A stretch of 6,159 nt of DNA, taken from contig DAOVQV010000103.1 of the NCBI GenBank assembly GCA_030628445.1, positions 1-6,159 of the forward strand. Reading direction: 5' to 3'. Both the position numbers and the translations under genes were made by a program. Shown in pieces: positions 1 through 5,977 of the stretch. Each line of letters begins with the position of its first letter. Position 1 is the stretch's first letter. Under the pieces are notes generated by a model. It had not been told where the DNA came from, made no database searches, and was given only the letters and a program-made list of their open reading frames with translations. This DNA comes from Phycisphaerae bacterium (GTDB lineage: Bacteria > Planctomycetota > Phycisphaerae > SM23-33).

Positions 1-222
1 CGAGACAGCTACATCCGCGTCGAGCAGACCCAGATTCTCTATGACGAGGCCCCGTCGCCCAAGTATCTCTGGATCGTCCCGGGCGCCCAGCACAACAAGT
101 CGGTGGTCACCTCGCCGGCCGAATACGCCCAGCGCACCATCGCGTTCTTCCGGCGCCACTTGGTCGGTGAGCAGGTGGAAGAAGCAAAGATCACCTTCCC
201 GGTTGAGGTGGAGGTGGCCTGA
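1..222 (+). CDS. Alpha/beta hydrolase, C-terminal fragment
   Basis: The window opens inside a gene read in frame 1; the last 73 codons and the TGA at 220-222 are present. The peptide includes QTQILYDEAPSPKYLWIVPG followed by AQHN, then a closing amphipathic stretch (EYAQRTIAFFRRHL). This is the layout of the end of an alpha/beta-fold hydrolase of the serine-aminopeptidase/dienelactone-hydrolase kind: the strand after the acid loop, then the loop carrying the catalytic histidine (here the H of GAQHN), then the last helix. A short charged, valine-rich tail (EEAKITFPVEVEVA) follows the domain and is not part of the usual fold. The nucleophile and acid residues lie upstream of the window, so substrate and subfamily cannot be given. 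The GH3 gene starts 11 bases after the stop on the same strand, which suggests co-transcription. Confidence 0.75.
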   Translation, partial: RDSYIRVEQTQILYDEAPSPKYLWIVPGAQHNKSVVTSPAEYAQRTIAFFRRHLVGEQVEEAKITFPVEVEVA

Positions 223-233
223 GTCAAAGGCGT

Positions 234-1895
234 ATGGGTCTTGTGCGAACAATCCTGAGGCCGGCCGCATACCTGGCCGGGCGGCACGCCACGCGGCAGC
301 TTAATGCGTTCATACGGGCGCACCGCCGGACGCGCAGCGTGCAGGACGAGCTTCTGCGGCGATTGCTCGCATCCCACGCCGATACCGCGTTCGGGTGCGA
401 TCACAGCTTCGCCTCGATCCGCAGCTACGAGGATTTCAAAGCGGCCGTCCCGCTTCAGGGATACGAATCACTGCGGGCTTACATTCGGCGCGTCTTGGAG
501 GGCGACACGGGGGCCCTGCTCCCGCCGGGCGAGCAGGTGCTGATGTTCTCCCTGACGTCCGGTACGACCGGCGAGCCGAAACACATCCCGGTGACGCGGC
601 GATTTCTGGCGGACATCCGGCGTGCGTGGAACATCTTCGGGATGGCGGCTTACCACGACCACCCGGAGGCGTGGTTGCGGCCTATCCTTCAGATCACCTC
701 ACCAATTAACGAAAGCACCAGCCCAACGGGCCTCCCGTGCGGGGCGATAAGCGGGCTGCTCGCAGCGACGCAGAAAAGAGTTGTCCGGTGGATGTATACA
801 ACGTCACCCCACGCCCAGGCCGCCAAGAACCCGGAAGATAAGTATTACACGCTCCTGCGGTGCGCCGCAGGGCGGGATGTGTCGTTTATCACAACCGCCA
901 ATCCTTCCAGCACGATTAAGCGCATCGAGACCGGCCAGGTCCATTTCGAAAGACTCATTCGCGACCTGACCGACGGGACGCTGAGCCCCCCCGGCGACGG
1001 GGATGGAGCAACCGGCAAGTTGCGATTCAGGCCCAACAGGACCCTGGCGAGGCGTGTAACCGAAGCAGTCCGCCGGGACGGAAAGCTGCTGGGGAAGCAC
1101 CTTTGGAGAGTCTCGTTTCTGGCCAACTGGACCGGCGGGACGCTGGGGCTGTACCTCCCTCGCTTAAGAGAACTGTTCGACGGCGTCCCTGTCAGGGACA
1201 TAGGATTACTCGCCAGCGAGGGACGCTTCTCGATACCCATTTGCGACGGTTCATCGGCTGGATTGGCGGAAATCACCGGTAACTTCTTGGAATTCATCCC
1301 GGCGGCCGATTACGAACAACCCCATCCGCCCACGTTACGGGCCGACCAGTTGGACGTCGGTGAAGAATACTTTCTCGTGACAAGCAACTGGGCGGGATTG
1401 TGGCGGTACAGCATGGACGACCGCATCCGTGTCACCGACAGGTTCGGTCAATCGCCGGTCTTTGAGTTCCTCTCGCGTGGCCGCCACACAGCCAACATCA
1501 CCGGCGAGAAGATCACAGAACATCAGGTGGTCGAGGCGATGCGCCTTACGGGCGGCAAGGTGGGTCCGCGCGTGCAGCGGTTCGTGCTTCAGGGCAGATT
1601 CGCACGCACCCCCTACTACGAGCTGCGCCTGGAACTGACCGATCCGTCCCAGGCCGATCGCGTGGCACAGCGAATGGATGAGGAGCTGTGCAAGTTGAAT
1701 ATGGAATACCGGACCAAGCGTGCCAGCGGCCGGTTGGGGGTGATTCGCGCCATCCGGGTAGGCCCGGACCGGATGGACCAGATCGAGTCGGAGAACGTCC
1801 GCCGGCGCCGCGGGCGATCCGAGCAGTACAAACACCAATACCTCCTGACCGAGGTGCTTGCAGAAACGGAAAAGTCTTCGCAGTTCCAAGCCTAG
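234..1895 (+). CDS. GH3-family acyl-adenylating enzyme
   Basis: A complete 553-residue member of the GH3 family (named after the plant auxin-responsive GH3 amido synthetases), of ordinary bacterial length. GH3 enzymes belong to the adenylate-forming superfamily: they activate a carboxylate with ATP and, in plants, join it to an amino acid. Visible motifs are the phosphate loop SLTSGTTGEPK (residues 106-116), LLASEGRFSIP near 325-335, NFLEFIP (350-356), the core block TSNWAGLWRYSMDDRI (383-398), FEFLSRGR (410-417) with the following NITGEKITEHQVVEAM holding the conserved lysine (K425), and the C-terminal cap ending in RRGRSEQYKHQY. The DD of SMDDRI replaces the usual GD. No signal peptide or membrane span is seen, so it is probably cytoplasmic. 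The ATG at 234 has AAAGG at 226-230, closer than ideal (3 bases), but the protein start matches the family. Substrate in bacteria is unknown; the hydrolase just upstream could act on the same acyl compound (inference). Confidence 0.9.
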   Translation: MGLVRTILRPAAYLAGRHATRQLNAFIRAHRRTRSVQDELLRRLLASHADTAFGCDHSFASIRSYEDFKAAVPLQGYESLRAYIRRVLEGDTGALLPPGEQVLMFSLTSGTTGEPKHIPVTRRFLADIRRAWNIFGMAAYHDHPEAWLRPILQITSPINESTSPTGLPCGAISGLLAATQKRVVRWMYTTSPHAQAAKNPEDKYYTLLRCAAGRDVSFITTANPSSTIKRIETGQVHFERLIRDLTDGTLSPPGDGDGATGKLRFRPNRTLARRVTEAVRRDGKLLGKHLWRVSFLANWTGGTLGLYLPRLRELFDGVPVRDIGLLASEGRFSIPICDGSSAGLAEITGNFLEFIPAADYEQPHPPTLRADQLDVGEEYFLVTSNWAGLWRYSMDDRIRVTDRFGQSPVFEFLSRGRHTANITGEKITEHQVVEAMRLTGGKVGPRVQRFVLQGRFARTPYYELRLELTDPSQADRVAQRMDEELCKLNMEYRTKRASGRLGVIRAIRVGPDRMDQIESENVRRRRGRSEQYKHQYLLTEVLAETEKSSQFQA

Positions 1896-2198
1896 CGCCA
1901 CTGCTTAACATATTCACCCCTACCGAATCGGACAGATATCTCATAAATCCACGTAGCGGGCGAACCCGCCGACGCGACCGGTCGTAGTAATAACAAAGCA
2001 ATGCTGAAAACCGAATATCCGTCCGCCGGTTTGAAGATGCGGTGAGATTCTCCTCTCCTCAATACGGACTTGCGGCGAGGCCAAGGTCGACCTCCGCCTT
2101 GGTCCCGCCGGCCCTGACACCCCGCGATGCCCACGAGCGGTAACCGAGGCCGTCGGAAAGCCAATAAGAAGCCCGTTTCGAAGGGGACTGAAATACGT
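1896..2198. other. Intergenic stretch without a recognisable gene
   Basis: This 303-base stretch follows the GH3 stop. Open frames crossing it, including a 127-codon leftward one at 1892-2275, carry no recognisable domain. Visible structure is limited: a GCGGG-CGAA-CCCGC hairpin at 1956-1969, a 10-base palindrome CGACCGGTCG at 1975-1984, AAACCG/CGGTTT arms at 2008-2013 and 2027-2032, and the long hairpin at 2073-2110 listed separately. It may be the 3' UTR of the GH3 mRNA or the 5' part of the structured RNA proposed downstream. No promoter I would defend was found. Confidence 0.6.
2073..2110. other. Long inverted repeat (14-bp arms)
   Basis: The arms CGGCGAGGCCAAGG (2073-2086) and CCTTGGTCCCGCCG (2097-2110) are complementary at 12 of 14 positions around a 10-base loop. 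As plus-strand RNA one of the two mismatches becomes a G-U pair and the other stays A-C. No T-run follows on either side, so this is not a standard intrinsic terminator. It lies about 180 bases past the GH3 stop and could protect the mRNA 3' end or form part of the RNA structure further on. Confidence 0.5.
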
Positions 2199-2219
2199 AA
2201 AAAACGGTGCCCACCGTTT
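2196..2219 (-). terminator. Possible leftward terminator-like hairpin
   Basis: Read on the minus strand, AAACGGT-GGGC-ACCGTTT is followed by a run of T (six A on the plus strand, 2199-2204, overlapping the stem base). This resembles a short intrinsic terminator for leftward transcription leaving the repeat array. The stem is only 7 bp and half A-T, and no leftward gene between here and 2528 is credible. The same hairpin may simply be the first helix of the plus-strand RNA. Confidence 0.35.
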
Positions 2220-2500
2220 AGAGCACTTTGAGGTCCAATGTTCCGGTGATGGCCGAGCGAGGACAAGGCTGACAAGGAAGGCGAAGCAGGAAACCCAGCG
2301 GGTTGCCGATGCAGCCTAACGCAGTCAGCCGAAGCCGCAGCCGGCCAAGACGGAACAGAGAATCTTAAATTGCTCTGGAATAGGCATGGCGGCCTATTGG
2401 AGCTGCAGCCCGAACTGAAGCAGGCGAGCCCCCGCCTGCGGTTAAAGGCGCAGCTTCCAGGCGATGTTCAGGCCCCCTCCTCCTGAGCATCGCCTTTTGT
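2202..2500 (+). ncRNA. Candidate structured RNA ending in a terminator
   Basis: Consecutive helices can be drawn with almost no gap. (a) Hairpin 2202-2219, AAACGGT/ACCGTTT. (b) A rod at 2220-2376 with nested helices AGAGCA 2220-2225/2371-2376; TTTGAG 2227-2232/CTTAAA 2364-2369 (one G-U); GTTCCG 2240-2245/2351-2356; TGGCCG 2250-2255/2342-2347; GCG 2257-2259/CGC 2336-2338; GGCTGAC 2267-2273/2324-2330; then short helices to the tip AACCC-AGC-GGGTT. (c) Hairpin AATAGGC 2379-2385/GCCTATT 2392-2398. (d) A second rod at 2399-2459: GGAGCTGC pairs with GCAGCTTCC (one bulge), inner GCAGGCG/CGCCTGC at 2420-2439. (e) The terminator hairpin 2460-2494 plus TTTT. G-U pairs occur on the plus strand, where the minus strand would have A-C mismatches. 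The 5' end is unknown; it could be an independent RNA or a GH3 3' UTR. I do not recognise RNase P, tmRNA, SRP or group I/II intron signatures. Helices were found by eye, without energy or covariation data. Confidence 0.45.
2460..2500 (+). terminator. Rightward intrinsic terminator
   Basis: GGCGATGTTCAGG (2460-2472) pairs with CCTGAGCATCGCC (2482-2494) over 13 positions, 12 Watson-Crick plus one U-G, around a pyrimidine loop (CCCCCTCCT). TTTTGT follows at once at 2495-2500. This is a good Rho-independent terminator for rightward transcription, though the T-run is short. It lies 565 bases after the GH3 stop, unusually far for that gene alone, which supports a separate RNA or a long structured 3' UTR ending here. 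Confidence 0.65.
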
Positions 2501-2527
2501 CTGCGCTGGGTCCACCCCGGCGCCGCC

Positions 2528-2779
2528 AAATCAATATGCAAGAAAAACGCCCACGGCTCGCCGAGACCAAACCAATGTGCAAGAAAAACGCCTACGGTCC
2601 ATCGACGCGGAACCAACATGCAAGAGAAACGCCCACAGCCCGCCGACACGAAACCAATGTGCAAGAAAAACGCCCACGTCTCGTCAACACTAAATCAATA
2701 TGTAAGAAAAACGCCTACGGTCCATCGACATCAAACCAATGTGCAAAAGAAAAATGCCCACGGCCAGCTGGCCGTGGGC
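2528..2779. repeat. Six tandem 41-bp units built on a terminator half
   Basis: Units start at 2528, 2569, 2610, 2651, 2692 and 2733, an exact 41-base step five times. Each has a leader (AAACCAATG or AAATCAATA type), a core close to TGCAAGAAAAACGCCCACGG, and a more variable 12-base tail. The core is nearly invariant: units 2 and 5 have GCCTACGG, unit 3 has AAGAGAAACG, unit 5 has TGTAAG. The last unit has two extra A in the core and runs into the palindrome at 2756-2779. On the minus strand each core reads as CCGTGGGCGTTTTTCTTGCA, one arm plus the T-tract of that terminator. A 41-base step breaks the reading frame, so this is not a protein repeat. It sits between two converging transcription units. 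Confidence 0.9.
2742..2779 (-). terminator. Intrinsic terminator of the beta-helix gene
   Basis: A perfect 24-base palindrome spans 2756-2779, with arms GCCCACGGCC and GGCCGTGGGC around AGCT. On the minus strand it is followed by ATTTTTCTTTTGC (plus-strand A-rich stretch 2745-2755). It starts 41 bases beyond the stop codon of the leftward gene at 2821. Stem strength, T-tract and position all fit Rho-independent termination. It is also the last, and only intact, unit of the 41-bp array. Confidence 0.85.
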
Positions 2780-2820
2780 TTTGGAGATCCGCAAAGAGAT
2801 TCTTCGACTCCCCGGGCCTG

Positions 2821-4830
2821 CTACGGCACGGTGATCAGTTGCAGGGCGGTGGGTCCGCTGGTGCCGTTGTTGCGGCAGATGACTGCATCGGTCGGGCCGA
2901 CCTTGCTGTCGCGATTGAAATCACAGGTATCCGTGATCGTCGCGGGATTGACCCCAAGCGTGTGCGGGTCGTCACGCACGGCGACCTCATCGGTGGGCGT
3001 CACTTCGGCATCGATCGCTGAGTTGCCCGTCTCGCCGATTGCGTTCCCGAAGTAGAACACGTCCGGGTCGCCCAGGCCGGTATTGGGCGTCGCCAGGACC
3101 GTCACCTGCAACCATTGCTTTTGGATCGCATTGTCGGCCCAGATGATCGTGATGCGGTCCGCGCCGCCCGCACCGGCGTCGCTGCGGATCGTGATGCTGC
3201 TTGGGGCAGGAGCCGCCGACCAACCGGCCGGGTTGTTGTCGTTCCCGACCTTGAAGGTGAAGTCGGCCGCCGTCGGGACGCCCGGTAAGGCAGCGATGTC
3301 GACCATGATCCCGTTGATCCCGCGCCAGTAGCTGGTGTAGTTGGTGAAGCCGGCCGTCTGGCACGGGGTTAAGGCGGCCTTGTCGGTCGCGATGGCCCCG
3401 TCGTCGCCGGAATCGGCGCCCGGGTCGTCGCCGTCGAAGTGGCAGTTGTTGTAGAAGACATGCCGCCCGGCCACAGCCGCCGGCGGGGCGTACTCATCGG
3501 CCCCGATATCATAGGACGCGCCAAGCGGGCGGATCTGCCCTTCGAAGTCCGTCGTGACCTCACAGATGGTCGTTCCGTTATCGCGCGCGGGACTGGTCGG
3601 ACTGATGTGGAAGTCTCCGACCCCGGGCCCCGTGAAAAGCGGATCCAGCCCGGTGATTGCATTTGTGTCCGCCGCCAGGCCGGCGTTCGGTGAGCCGTTG
3701 CTGTAGTACAGATTGTGGTCGGCCAGGACGGTGTTTGTGCTCGGGCCGGACTGGAGTACCTCGATGCCCTCCCAGCCGTTGGCGGCGATGATGCAATTGA
3801 CGATGTTGGACGTCACGCTCGCCGGGCCGACGCTGTGCTCGATGCCGCGAAAGGCAACGCCCTCTTCGGCGTTGTTGTAGACGACGCAGTTGTACAGGTT
3901 CATGGCCGGGCCGCGGGAGGCCTTGATTCCGGCCTGCCCGGCGTTATAAACCAGCGTGTTGATGATCGTCATCGTCTTGGGCGCATAGTTGTCGTAGTCG
4001 CGCCGCCAGAGCTTGATGTTGCACGCGGTCTGGCCTTCGGCGATGCAGCCGTTCAGCGTGGAGTTGGCCGTCAGGTCGAACCCGTCCTCGGAATTGCCGC
4101 GCGCCACGCAGTCGATGTACGTGTGGTTGTCGCCGCCGCTCGAGTCAAACCCGTCTCCGTCGCCGGCGGCGCCCAGCCCGTCGTCGTTGTAGCTGGACTC
4201 GACCCGCTCAAAGGTAACGTTGAAGCCGTTGCGGACGCTGACGCCCGCCTCCCAGCAGTGGTGCACGTAGCAGTCGCGCATCACGAAGTCCGTTACGTCG
4301 CGCAGCCGTAGGCCGGTCTGGGCGGTCTGCGTAAACTCGCAGTTCTCGATCACGACGTCCGCCGCCCCGCTCCAGCCCTCCGCTGCCTTGGAGAACTTGC
4401 GGACCACGAAGCCGTCGATGCGATGGTGCGAGGCGTGCGTCAGGTCGATGCCCCATTCGCTCATGTCGCCTTCGAGGATGACCGTATGTCCGCCCCAGAC
4501 GGCGAACGTGATGGGATTACCCGGCGCACCGGCCGTTGCGATTCCCAGCCCGGACTTCCCGGACCGGTCGTAGATCGCATCGGGCGAGGCGGGGTTAGTG
4601 CTGCCTTTGACGTACACCGTGTCTCCGGCGCCCACCGTCGCCAATGCCTTGTCCAGTGTCTTCCACGGCGCGGCCGGGTCCGTGCCGGTGTTGGCGTCGT
4701 TGGCGGCCGCGTGGCCCTGGTCTACGTAGTACGTGGCCGCACCCGCCGGCCCCCAGCATCCGAGCAGCACACCGGCGGCGCACACAAGCCCAACGTATTT
4801 CATGCGCCCGAATATCTCCCGAACATTCAT
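2821..4830 (-). CDS. Secreted right-handed beta-helix protein with C-terminal dockerin-like loop
   Basis: A 669-residue exported protein. Residues 11-31 form a signal peptide (basic K11, a hydrophobic core VGLVCAAGVLLG, then GPAGA before ATYYVD); LLGC at 22-25 is a weak lipobox, so a lipoprotein is possible. The mature protein opens with the usual beta-helix N-cap (TYYVD...PAAPWKTLDKALATVGAGDTVYVKG, about 33-76). Residues 110-410 hold irregular helix coils with asparagine/cysteine ladders. DGDGFD (224-229), EDGFDLT (248-254) and the lysine in NIKLW (K273) resemble the Ca-binding aspartates and base of PL9-like polysaccharide lyases; this is suggestive only. YDIGADEY (440-447) ends the helix. 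A planctomycete-type module (about 456-620) follows, then one dockerin-like loop (D637, N639, D641, D648). Starts at 4830 (AAGG four bases upstream) and 4803 (GGGAGA 11 bases upstream) both keep the signal peptide. Monocistronic, with a terminator downstream. Lyase, other glycan enzyme or binding protein remain open. Confidence 0.85.
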   Translation of the reverse strand: MNVREIFGRMKYVGLVCAAGVLLGCWGPAGAATYYVDQGHAAANDANTGTDPAAPWKTLDKALATVGAGDTVYVKGSTNPASPDAIYDRSGKSGLGIATAGAPGNPITFAVWGGHTVILEGDMSEWGIDLTHASHHRIDGFVVRKFSKAAEGWSGAADVVIENCEFTQTAQTGLRLRDVTDFVMRDCYVHHCWEAGVSVRNGFNVTFERVESSYNDDGLGAAGDGDGFDSSGGDNHTYIDCVARGNSEDGFDLTANSTLNGCIAEGQTACNIKLWRRDYDNYAPKTMTIINTLVYNAGQAGIKASRGPAMNLYNCVVYNNAEEGVAFRGIEHSVGPASVTSNIVNCIIAANGWEGIEVLQSGPSTNTVLADHNLYYSNGSPNAGLAADTNAITGLDPLFTGPGVGDFHISPTSPARDNGTTICEVTTDFEGQIRPLGASYDIGADEYAPPAAVAGRHVFYNNCHFDGDDPGADSGDDGAIATDKAALTPCQTAGFTNYTSYWRGINGIMVDIAALPGVPTAADFTFKVGNDNNPAGWSAAPAPSSITIRSDAGAGGADRITIIWADNAIQKQWLQVTVLATPNTGLGDPDVFYFGNAIGETGNSAIDAEVTPTDEVAVRDDPHTLGVNPATITDTCDFNRDSKVGPTDAVICRNNGTSGPTALQLITVP

Positions 4831-4850
4831 AGTACCTTAGTTACGAGGCC

Positions 4851-4878
4851 GCGCCCGCTGGGATGACGTCACGGGCGC
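4851..4878. promoter_or_regulatory. Inverted repeat with embedded TGACGTCA, possible operator
   Basis: Perfect 7-base arms GCGCCCG (4851-4857) and CGGGCGC (4872-4878) enclose 14 bases that include the 8-base palindrome TGACGTCA (4864-4871). The site lies 21 bases upstream of the beta-helix start at 4830, where a repressor would block its promoter or, in RNA, a hairpin would sit in the 5' leader. Function is inferred from symmetry and position only. Confidence 0.35.
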
Positions 4879-4904
4879 ACGGACCAACCACCTTCGTTAC
4901 AAAC

Positions 4905-4925
4905 TCACCTGACGGCCCGAGGTGA
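4905..4925. promoter_or_regulatory. Inverted repeat TCACCT-N9-AGGTGA, possible operator
   Basis: Perfect 6-base arms TCACCT (4905-4910) and AGGTGA (4920-4925) are separated by nine bases, giving 15 bases from arm start to arm start, roughly one and a half helical turns. It lies between the two divergent genes, upstream of the weak rightward promoter-like pair. No regulator gene is in the window. Confidence 0.3.
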
Positions 4926-5072
4926 CCCACACCGCCGCCTCTTGAATCCTCGATCATCCATTCTAACACGACAACGCGGTTTCGCCCAGGCTTTCAAGCG
5001 CCGCCCAAGCTCTTGCGACGTGCGGGAGAACCAGTTATCGTCGTGCGCACCGAACCTGGAATGGAGAAGCAG

Positions 5073-5900
5073 ATGGATCTTTCGCTGACCAGCGACTACG
5101 TGAGCATGAAAGGGTGCCCCGAGCCGTATCTGGCGGGAATCGCCGAGGCGGGCTTTACCCATGTTCACTGGTGTCATCATTGGTGTACGGATTTTCTGTA
5201 TTCGGACTCGGAGATCAGTCAGATCGGGAAGTGGCTTGGGCGGTTCGCCCTCAAGCTGCTCGCCATTCACGGATCGGCCGGCGACGAGAAGGGCTGGTCG
5301 TCGGACAGGGAATATGAGAGGCTCGCGGGGGTCGAGCTGGTCGCCAACCGGATTGAAATGGCCGCCAGGCTCTCCGCCGACGTAATCATCATGCACATCC
5401 CGGCCAAAAGCGGCGACGCTCGCCAGGACGACGCGCGTCAATCGCAGGTGCGCAAATCGCTGGACGCCCTGGAGCCCTTCGCCGCCGAGCGAAAGGTCAG
5501 GATCGCAATTGAGAATCATGCTGACGATGACTACGCGGAGATCCGAAGGCTCTTGGGGCAGTATCCGCCCCAGTACATAGGCCACTGCTATGATTCCGGG
5601 CACGGCAACATAGGCCAGAAGGGGTTGGAGCATCTTGATACCGTCAAGGATCGTTTGATTGCGGTTCATTTTCACGACAACGACGGCCGCGAAGACCTTC
5701 ACCTCATCCCGATGACCGGGACAGTGGACTGGGGCGAGCTGGCGCGGATCATGGCCGAATCCGCCTACACCAAATGCGTCAGCCTGGAGTGCACCTTGCG
5801 CAATCAGAAGATGCCCGAAGATCTCTTTCGCCAGCGGGCCTTCGACGCGGGAACGGTTATTTCCAAGATGATCGACCACGCGCGAAAAGACGCCGGGTAG
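5073..5900 (+). CDS. TIM-barrel sugar phosphate isomerase/epimerase-like protein
   Basis: A 275-residue protein of the xylose-isomerase-like TIM-barrel/AP-endonuclease-2 superfamily, of normal length. These enzymes isomerise or epimerise sugars and related polyols using a divalent metal. Candidate metal and catalytic residues sit where the family has them: IHGS (65-68), IIMHIP (105-110), AIENH with E147, CYDSGHGNIG with D174 and H177, AVHFHDNDG with H199 and H201, and SLEC with E239. HLIPMTGTVDW (210-220) is the usual substrate-loop region. No signal peptide, so cytoplasmic. The start at 5073 is preferred because GGAGA (5063-5067) lies five bases upstream and MDLSLTSDYV begins on the first barrel strand. 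An ATG at 5061 is possible; an upstream TTG at 5013 would add 20 residues unlike the family. The next gene follows after 77 bases, possibly in the same operon. Exact substrate cannot be assigned. Confidence 0.87.
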   Translation: MDLSLTSDYVSMKGCPEPYLAGIAEAGFTHVHWCHHWCTDFLYSDSEISQIGKWLGRFALKLLAIHGSAGDEKGWSSDREYERLAGVELVANRIEMAARLSADVIIMHIPAKSGDARQDDARQSQVRKSLDALEPFAAERKVRIAIENHADDDYAEIRRLLGQYPPQYIGHCYDSGHGNIGQKGLEHLDTVKDRLIAVHFHDNDGREDLHLIPMTGTVDWGELARIMAESAYTKCVSLECTLRNQKMPEDLFRQRAFDAGTVISKMIDHARKDAG

Positions 5901-5977
5901 CGTCGCCGTATGACCTTTCGCATATAAGCAAGCGGAATCTCTTGGCAGCGTCTCGGGGATGCCCATAATCGTTGTCC

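Larger units (their letters stand above)
4831..5072. promoter_or_regulatory. Divergent intergenic promoter region
   Basis: This 242-base gap separates the leftward beta-helix gene from the rightward isomerase gene, so it must hold both promoters unless transcription enters from outside. It contains two inverted repeats (listed separately). A weak rightward promoter-like pair is TTGAAT (4942-4947) and TAACAC (4964-4969) with a 16-base spacer; both boxes match the sigma-70 consensus only in part. No clear leftward -10 box was seen. Confidence 0.45.

Noticed and set aside
1896..1905. GCCACTG as a B12 box of a cobalamin riboswitch
   Set aside because: Only the short 3' motif matches; none of the other conserved cobalamin riboswitch segments is present and no downstream gene is in position.
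1892..2275. Leftward 127-codon open frame after GH3
   Set aside because: No domain or convincing start context, and it overlaps the 3' end of GH3 and the proposed plus-strand RNA structure.
2250..2486. Rightward stop-free frame (EDKADKEGEAGNPAG...) as a gene remnant
   Set aside because: It lacks a start codon and any recognisable domain. The same bases are better explained by nested RNA helices and the terminator, in which its stop codon lies.
2528..2779. CRISPR array
   Set aside because: The regular spacing invites this reading, but the near-constant part is followed by only about 12 variable bases, and these are related between units. There are no true spacers and no cas genes.
2464..3021. 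Rightward 185-codon open frame with a 41-residue protein repeat
   Set aside because: The 41-base unit is not a multiple of three, so the apparent protein repeat arises because three units make 123 bases. A second frame also stays open across the array, and the frame ends antisense to the beta-helix gene.
3715..4311. Rightward 198-codon open frame inside the beta-helix gene
   Set aside because: Its valine, aspartate and arginine-rich composition is typical of antisense shadow frames in GC-rich genes; the leftward frame has a signal peptide and domains.
4905..5966. Leftward 353-codon open frame opposite the isomerase
   Set aside because: It lies entirely antisense to a gene with clear family motifs. 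Long antisense frames are expected in GC-rich codon use, and it shows no recognisable domain.
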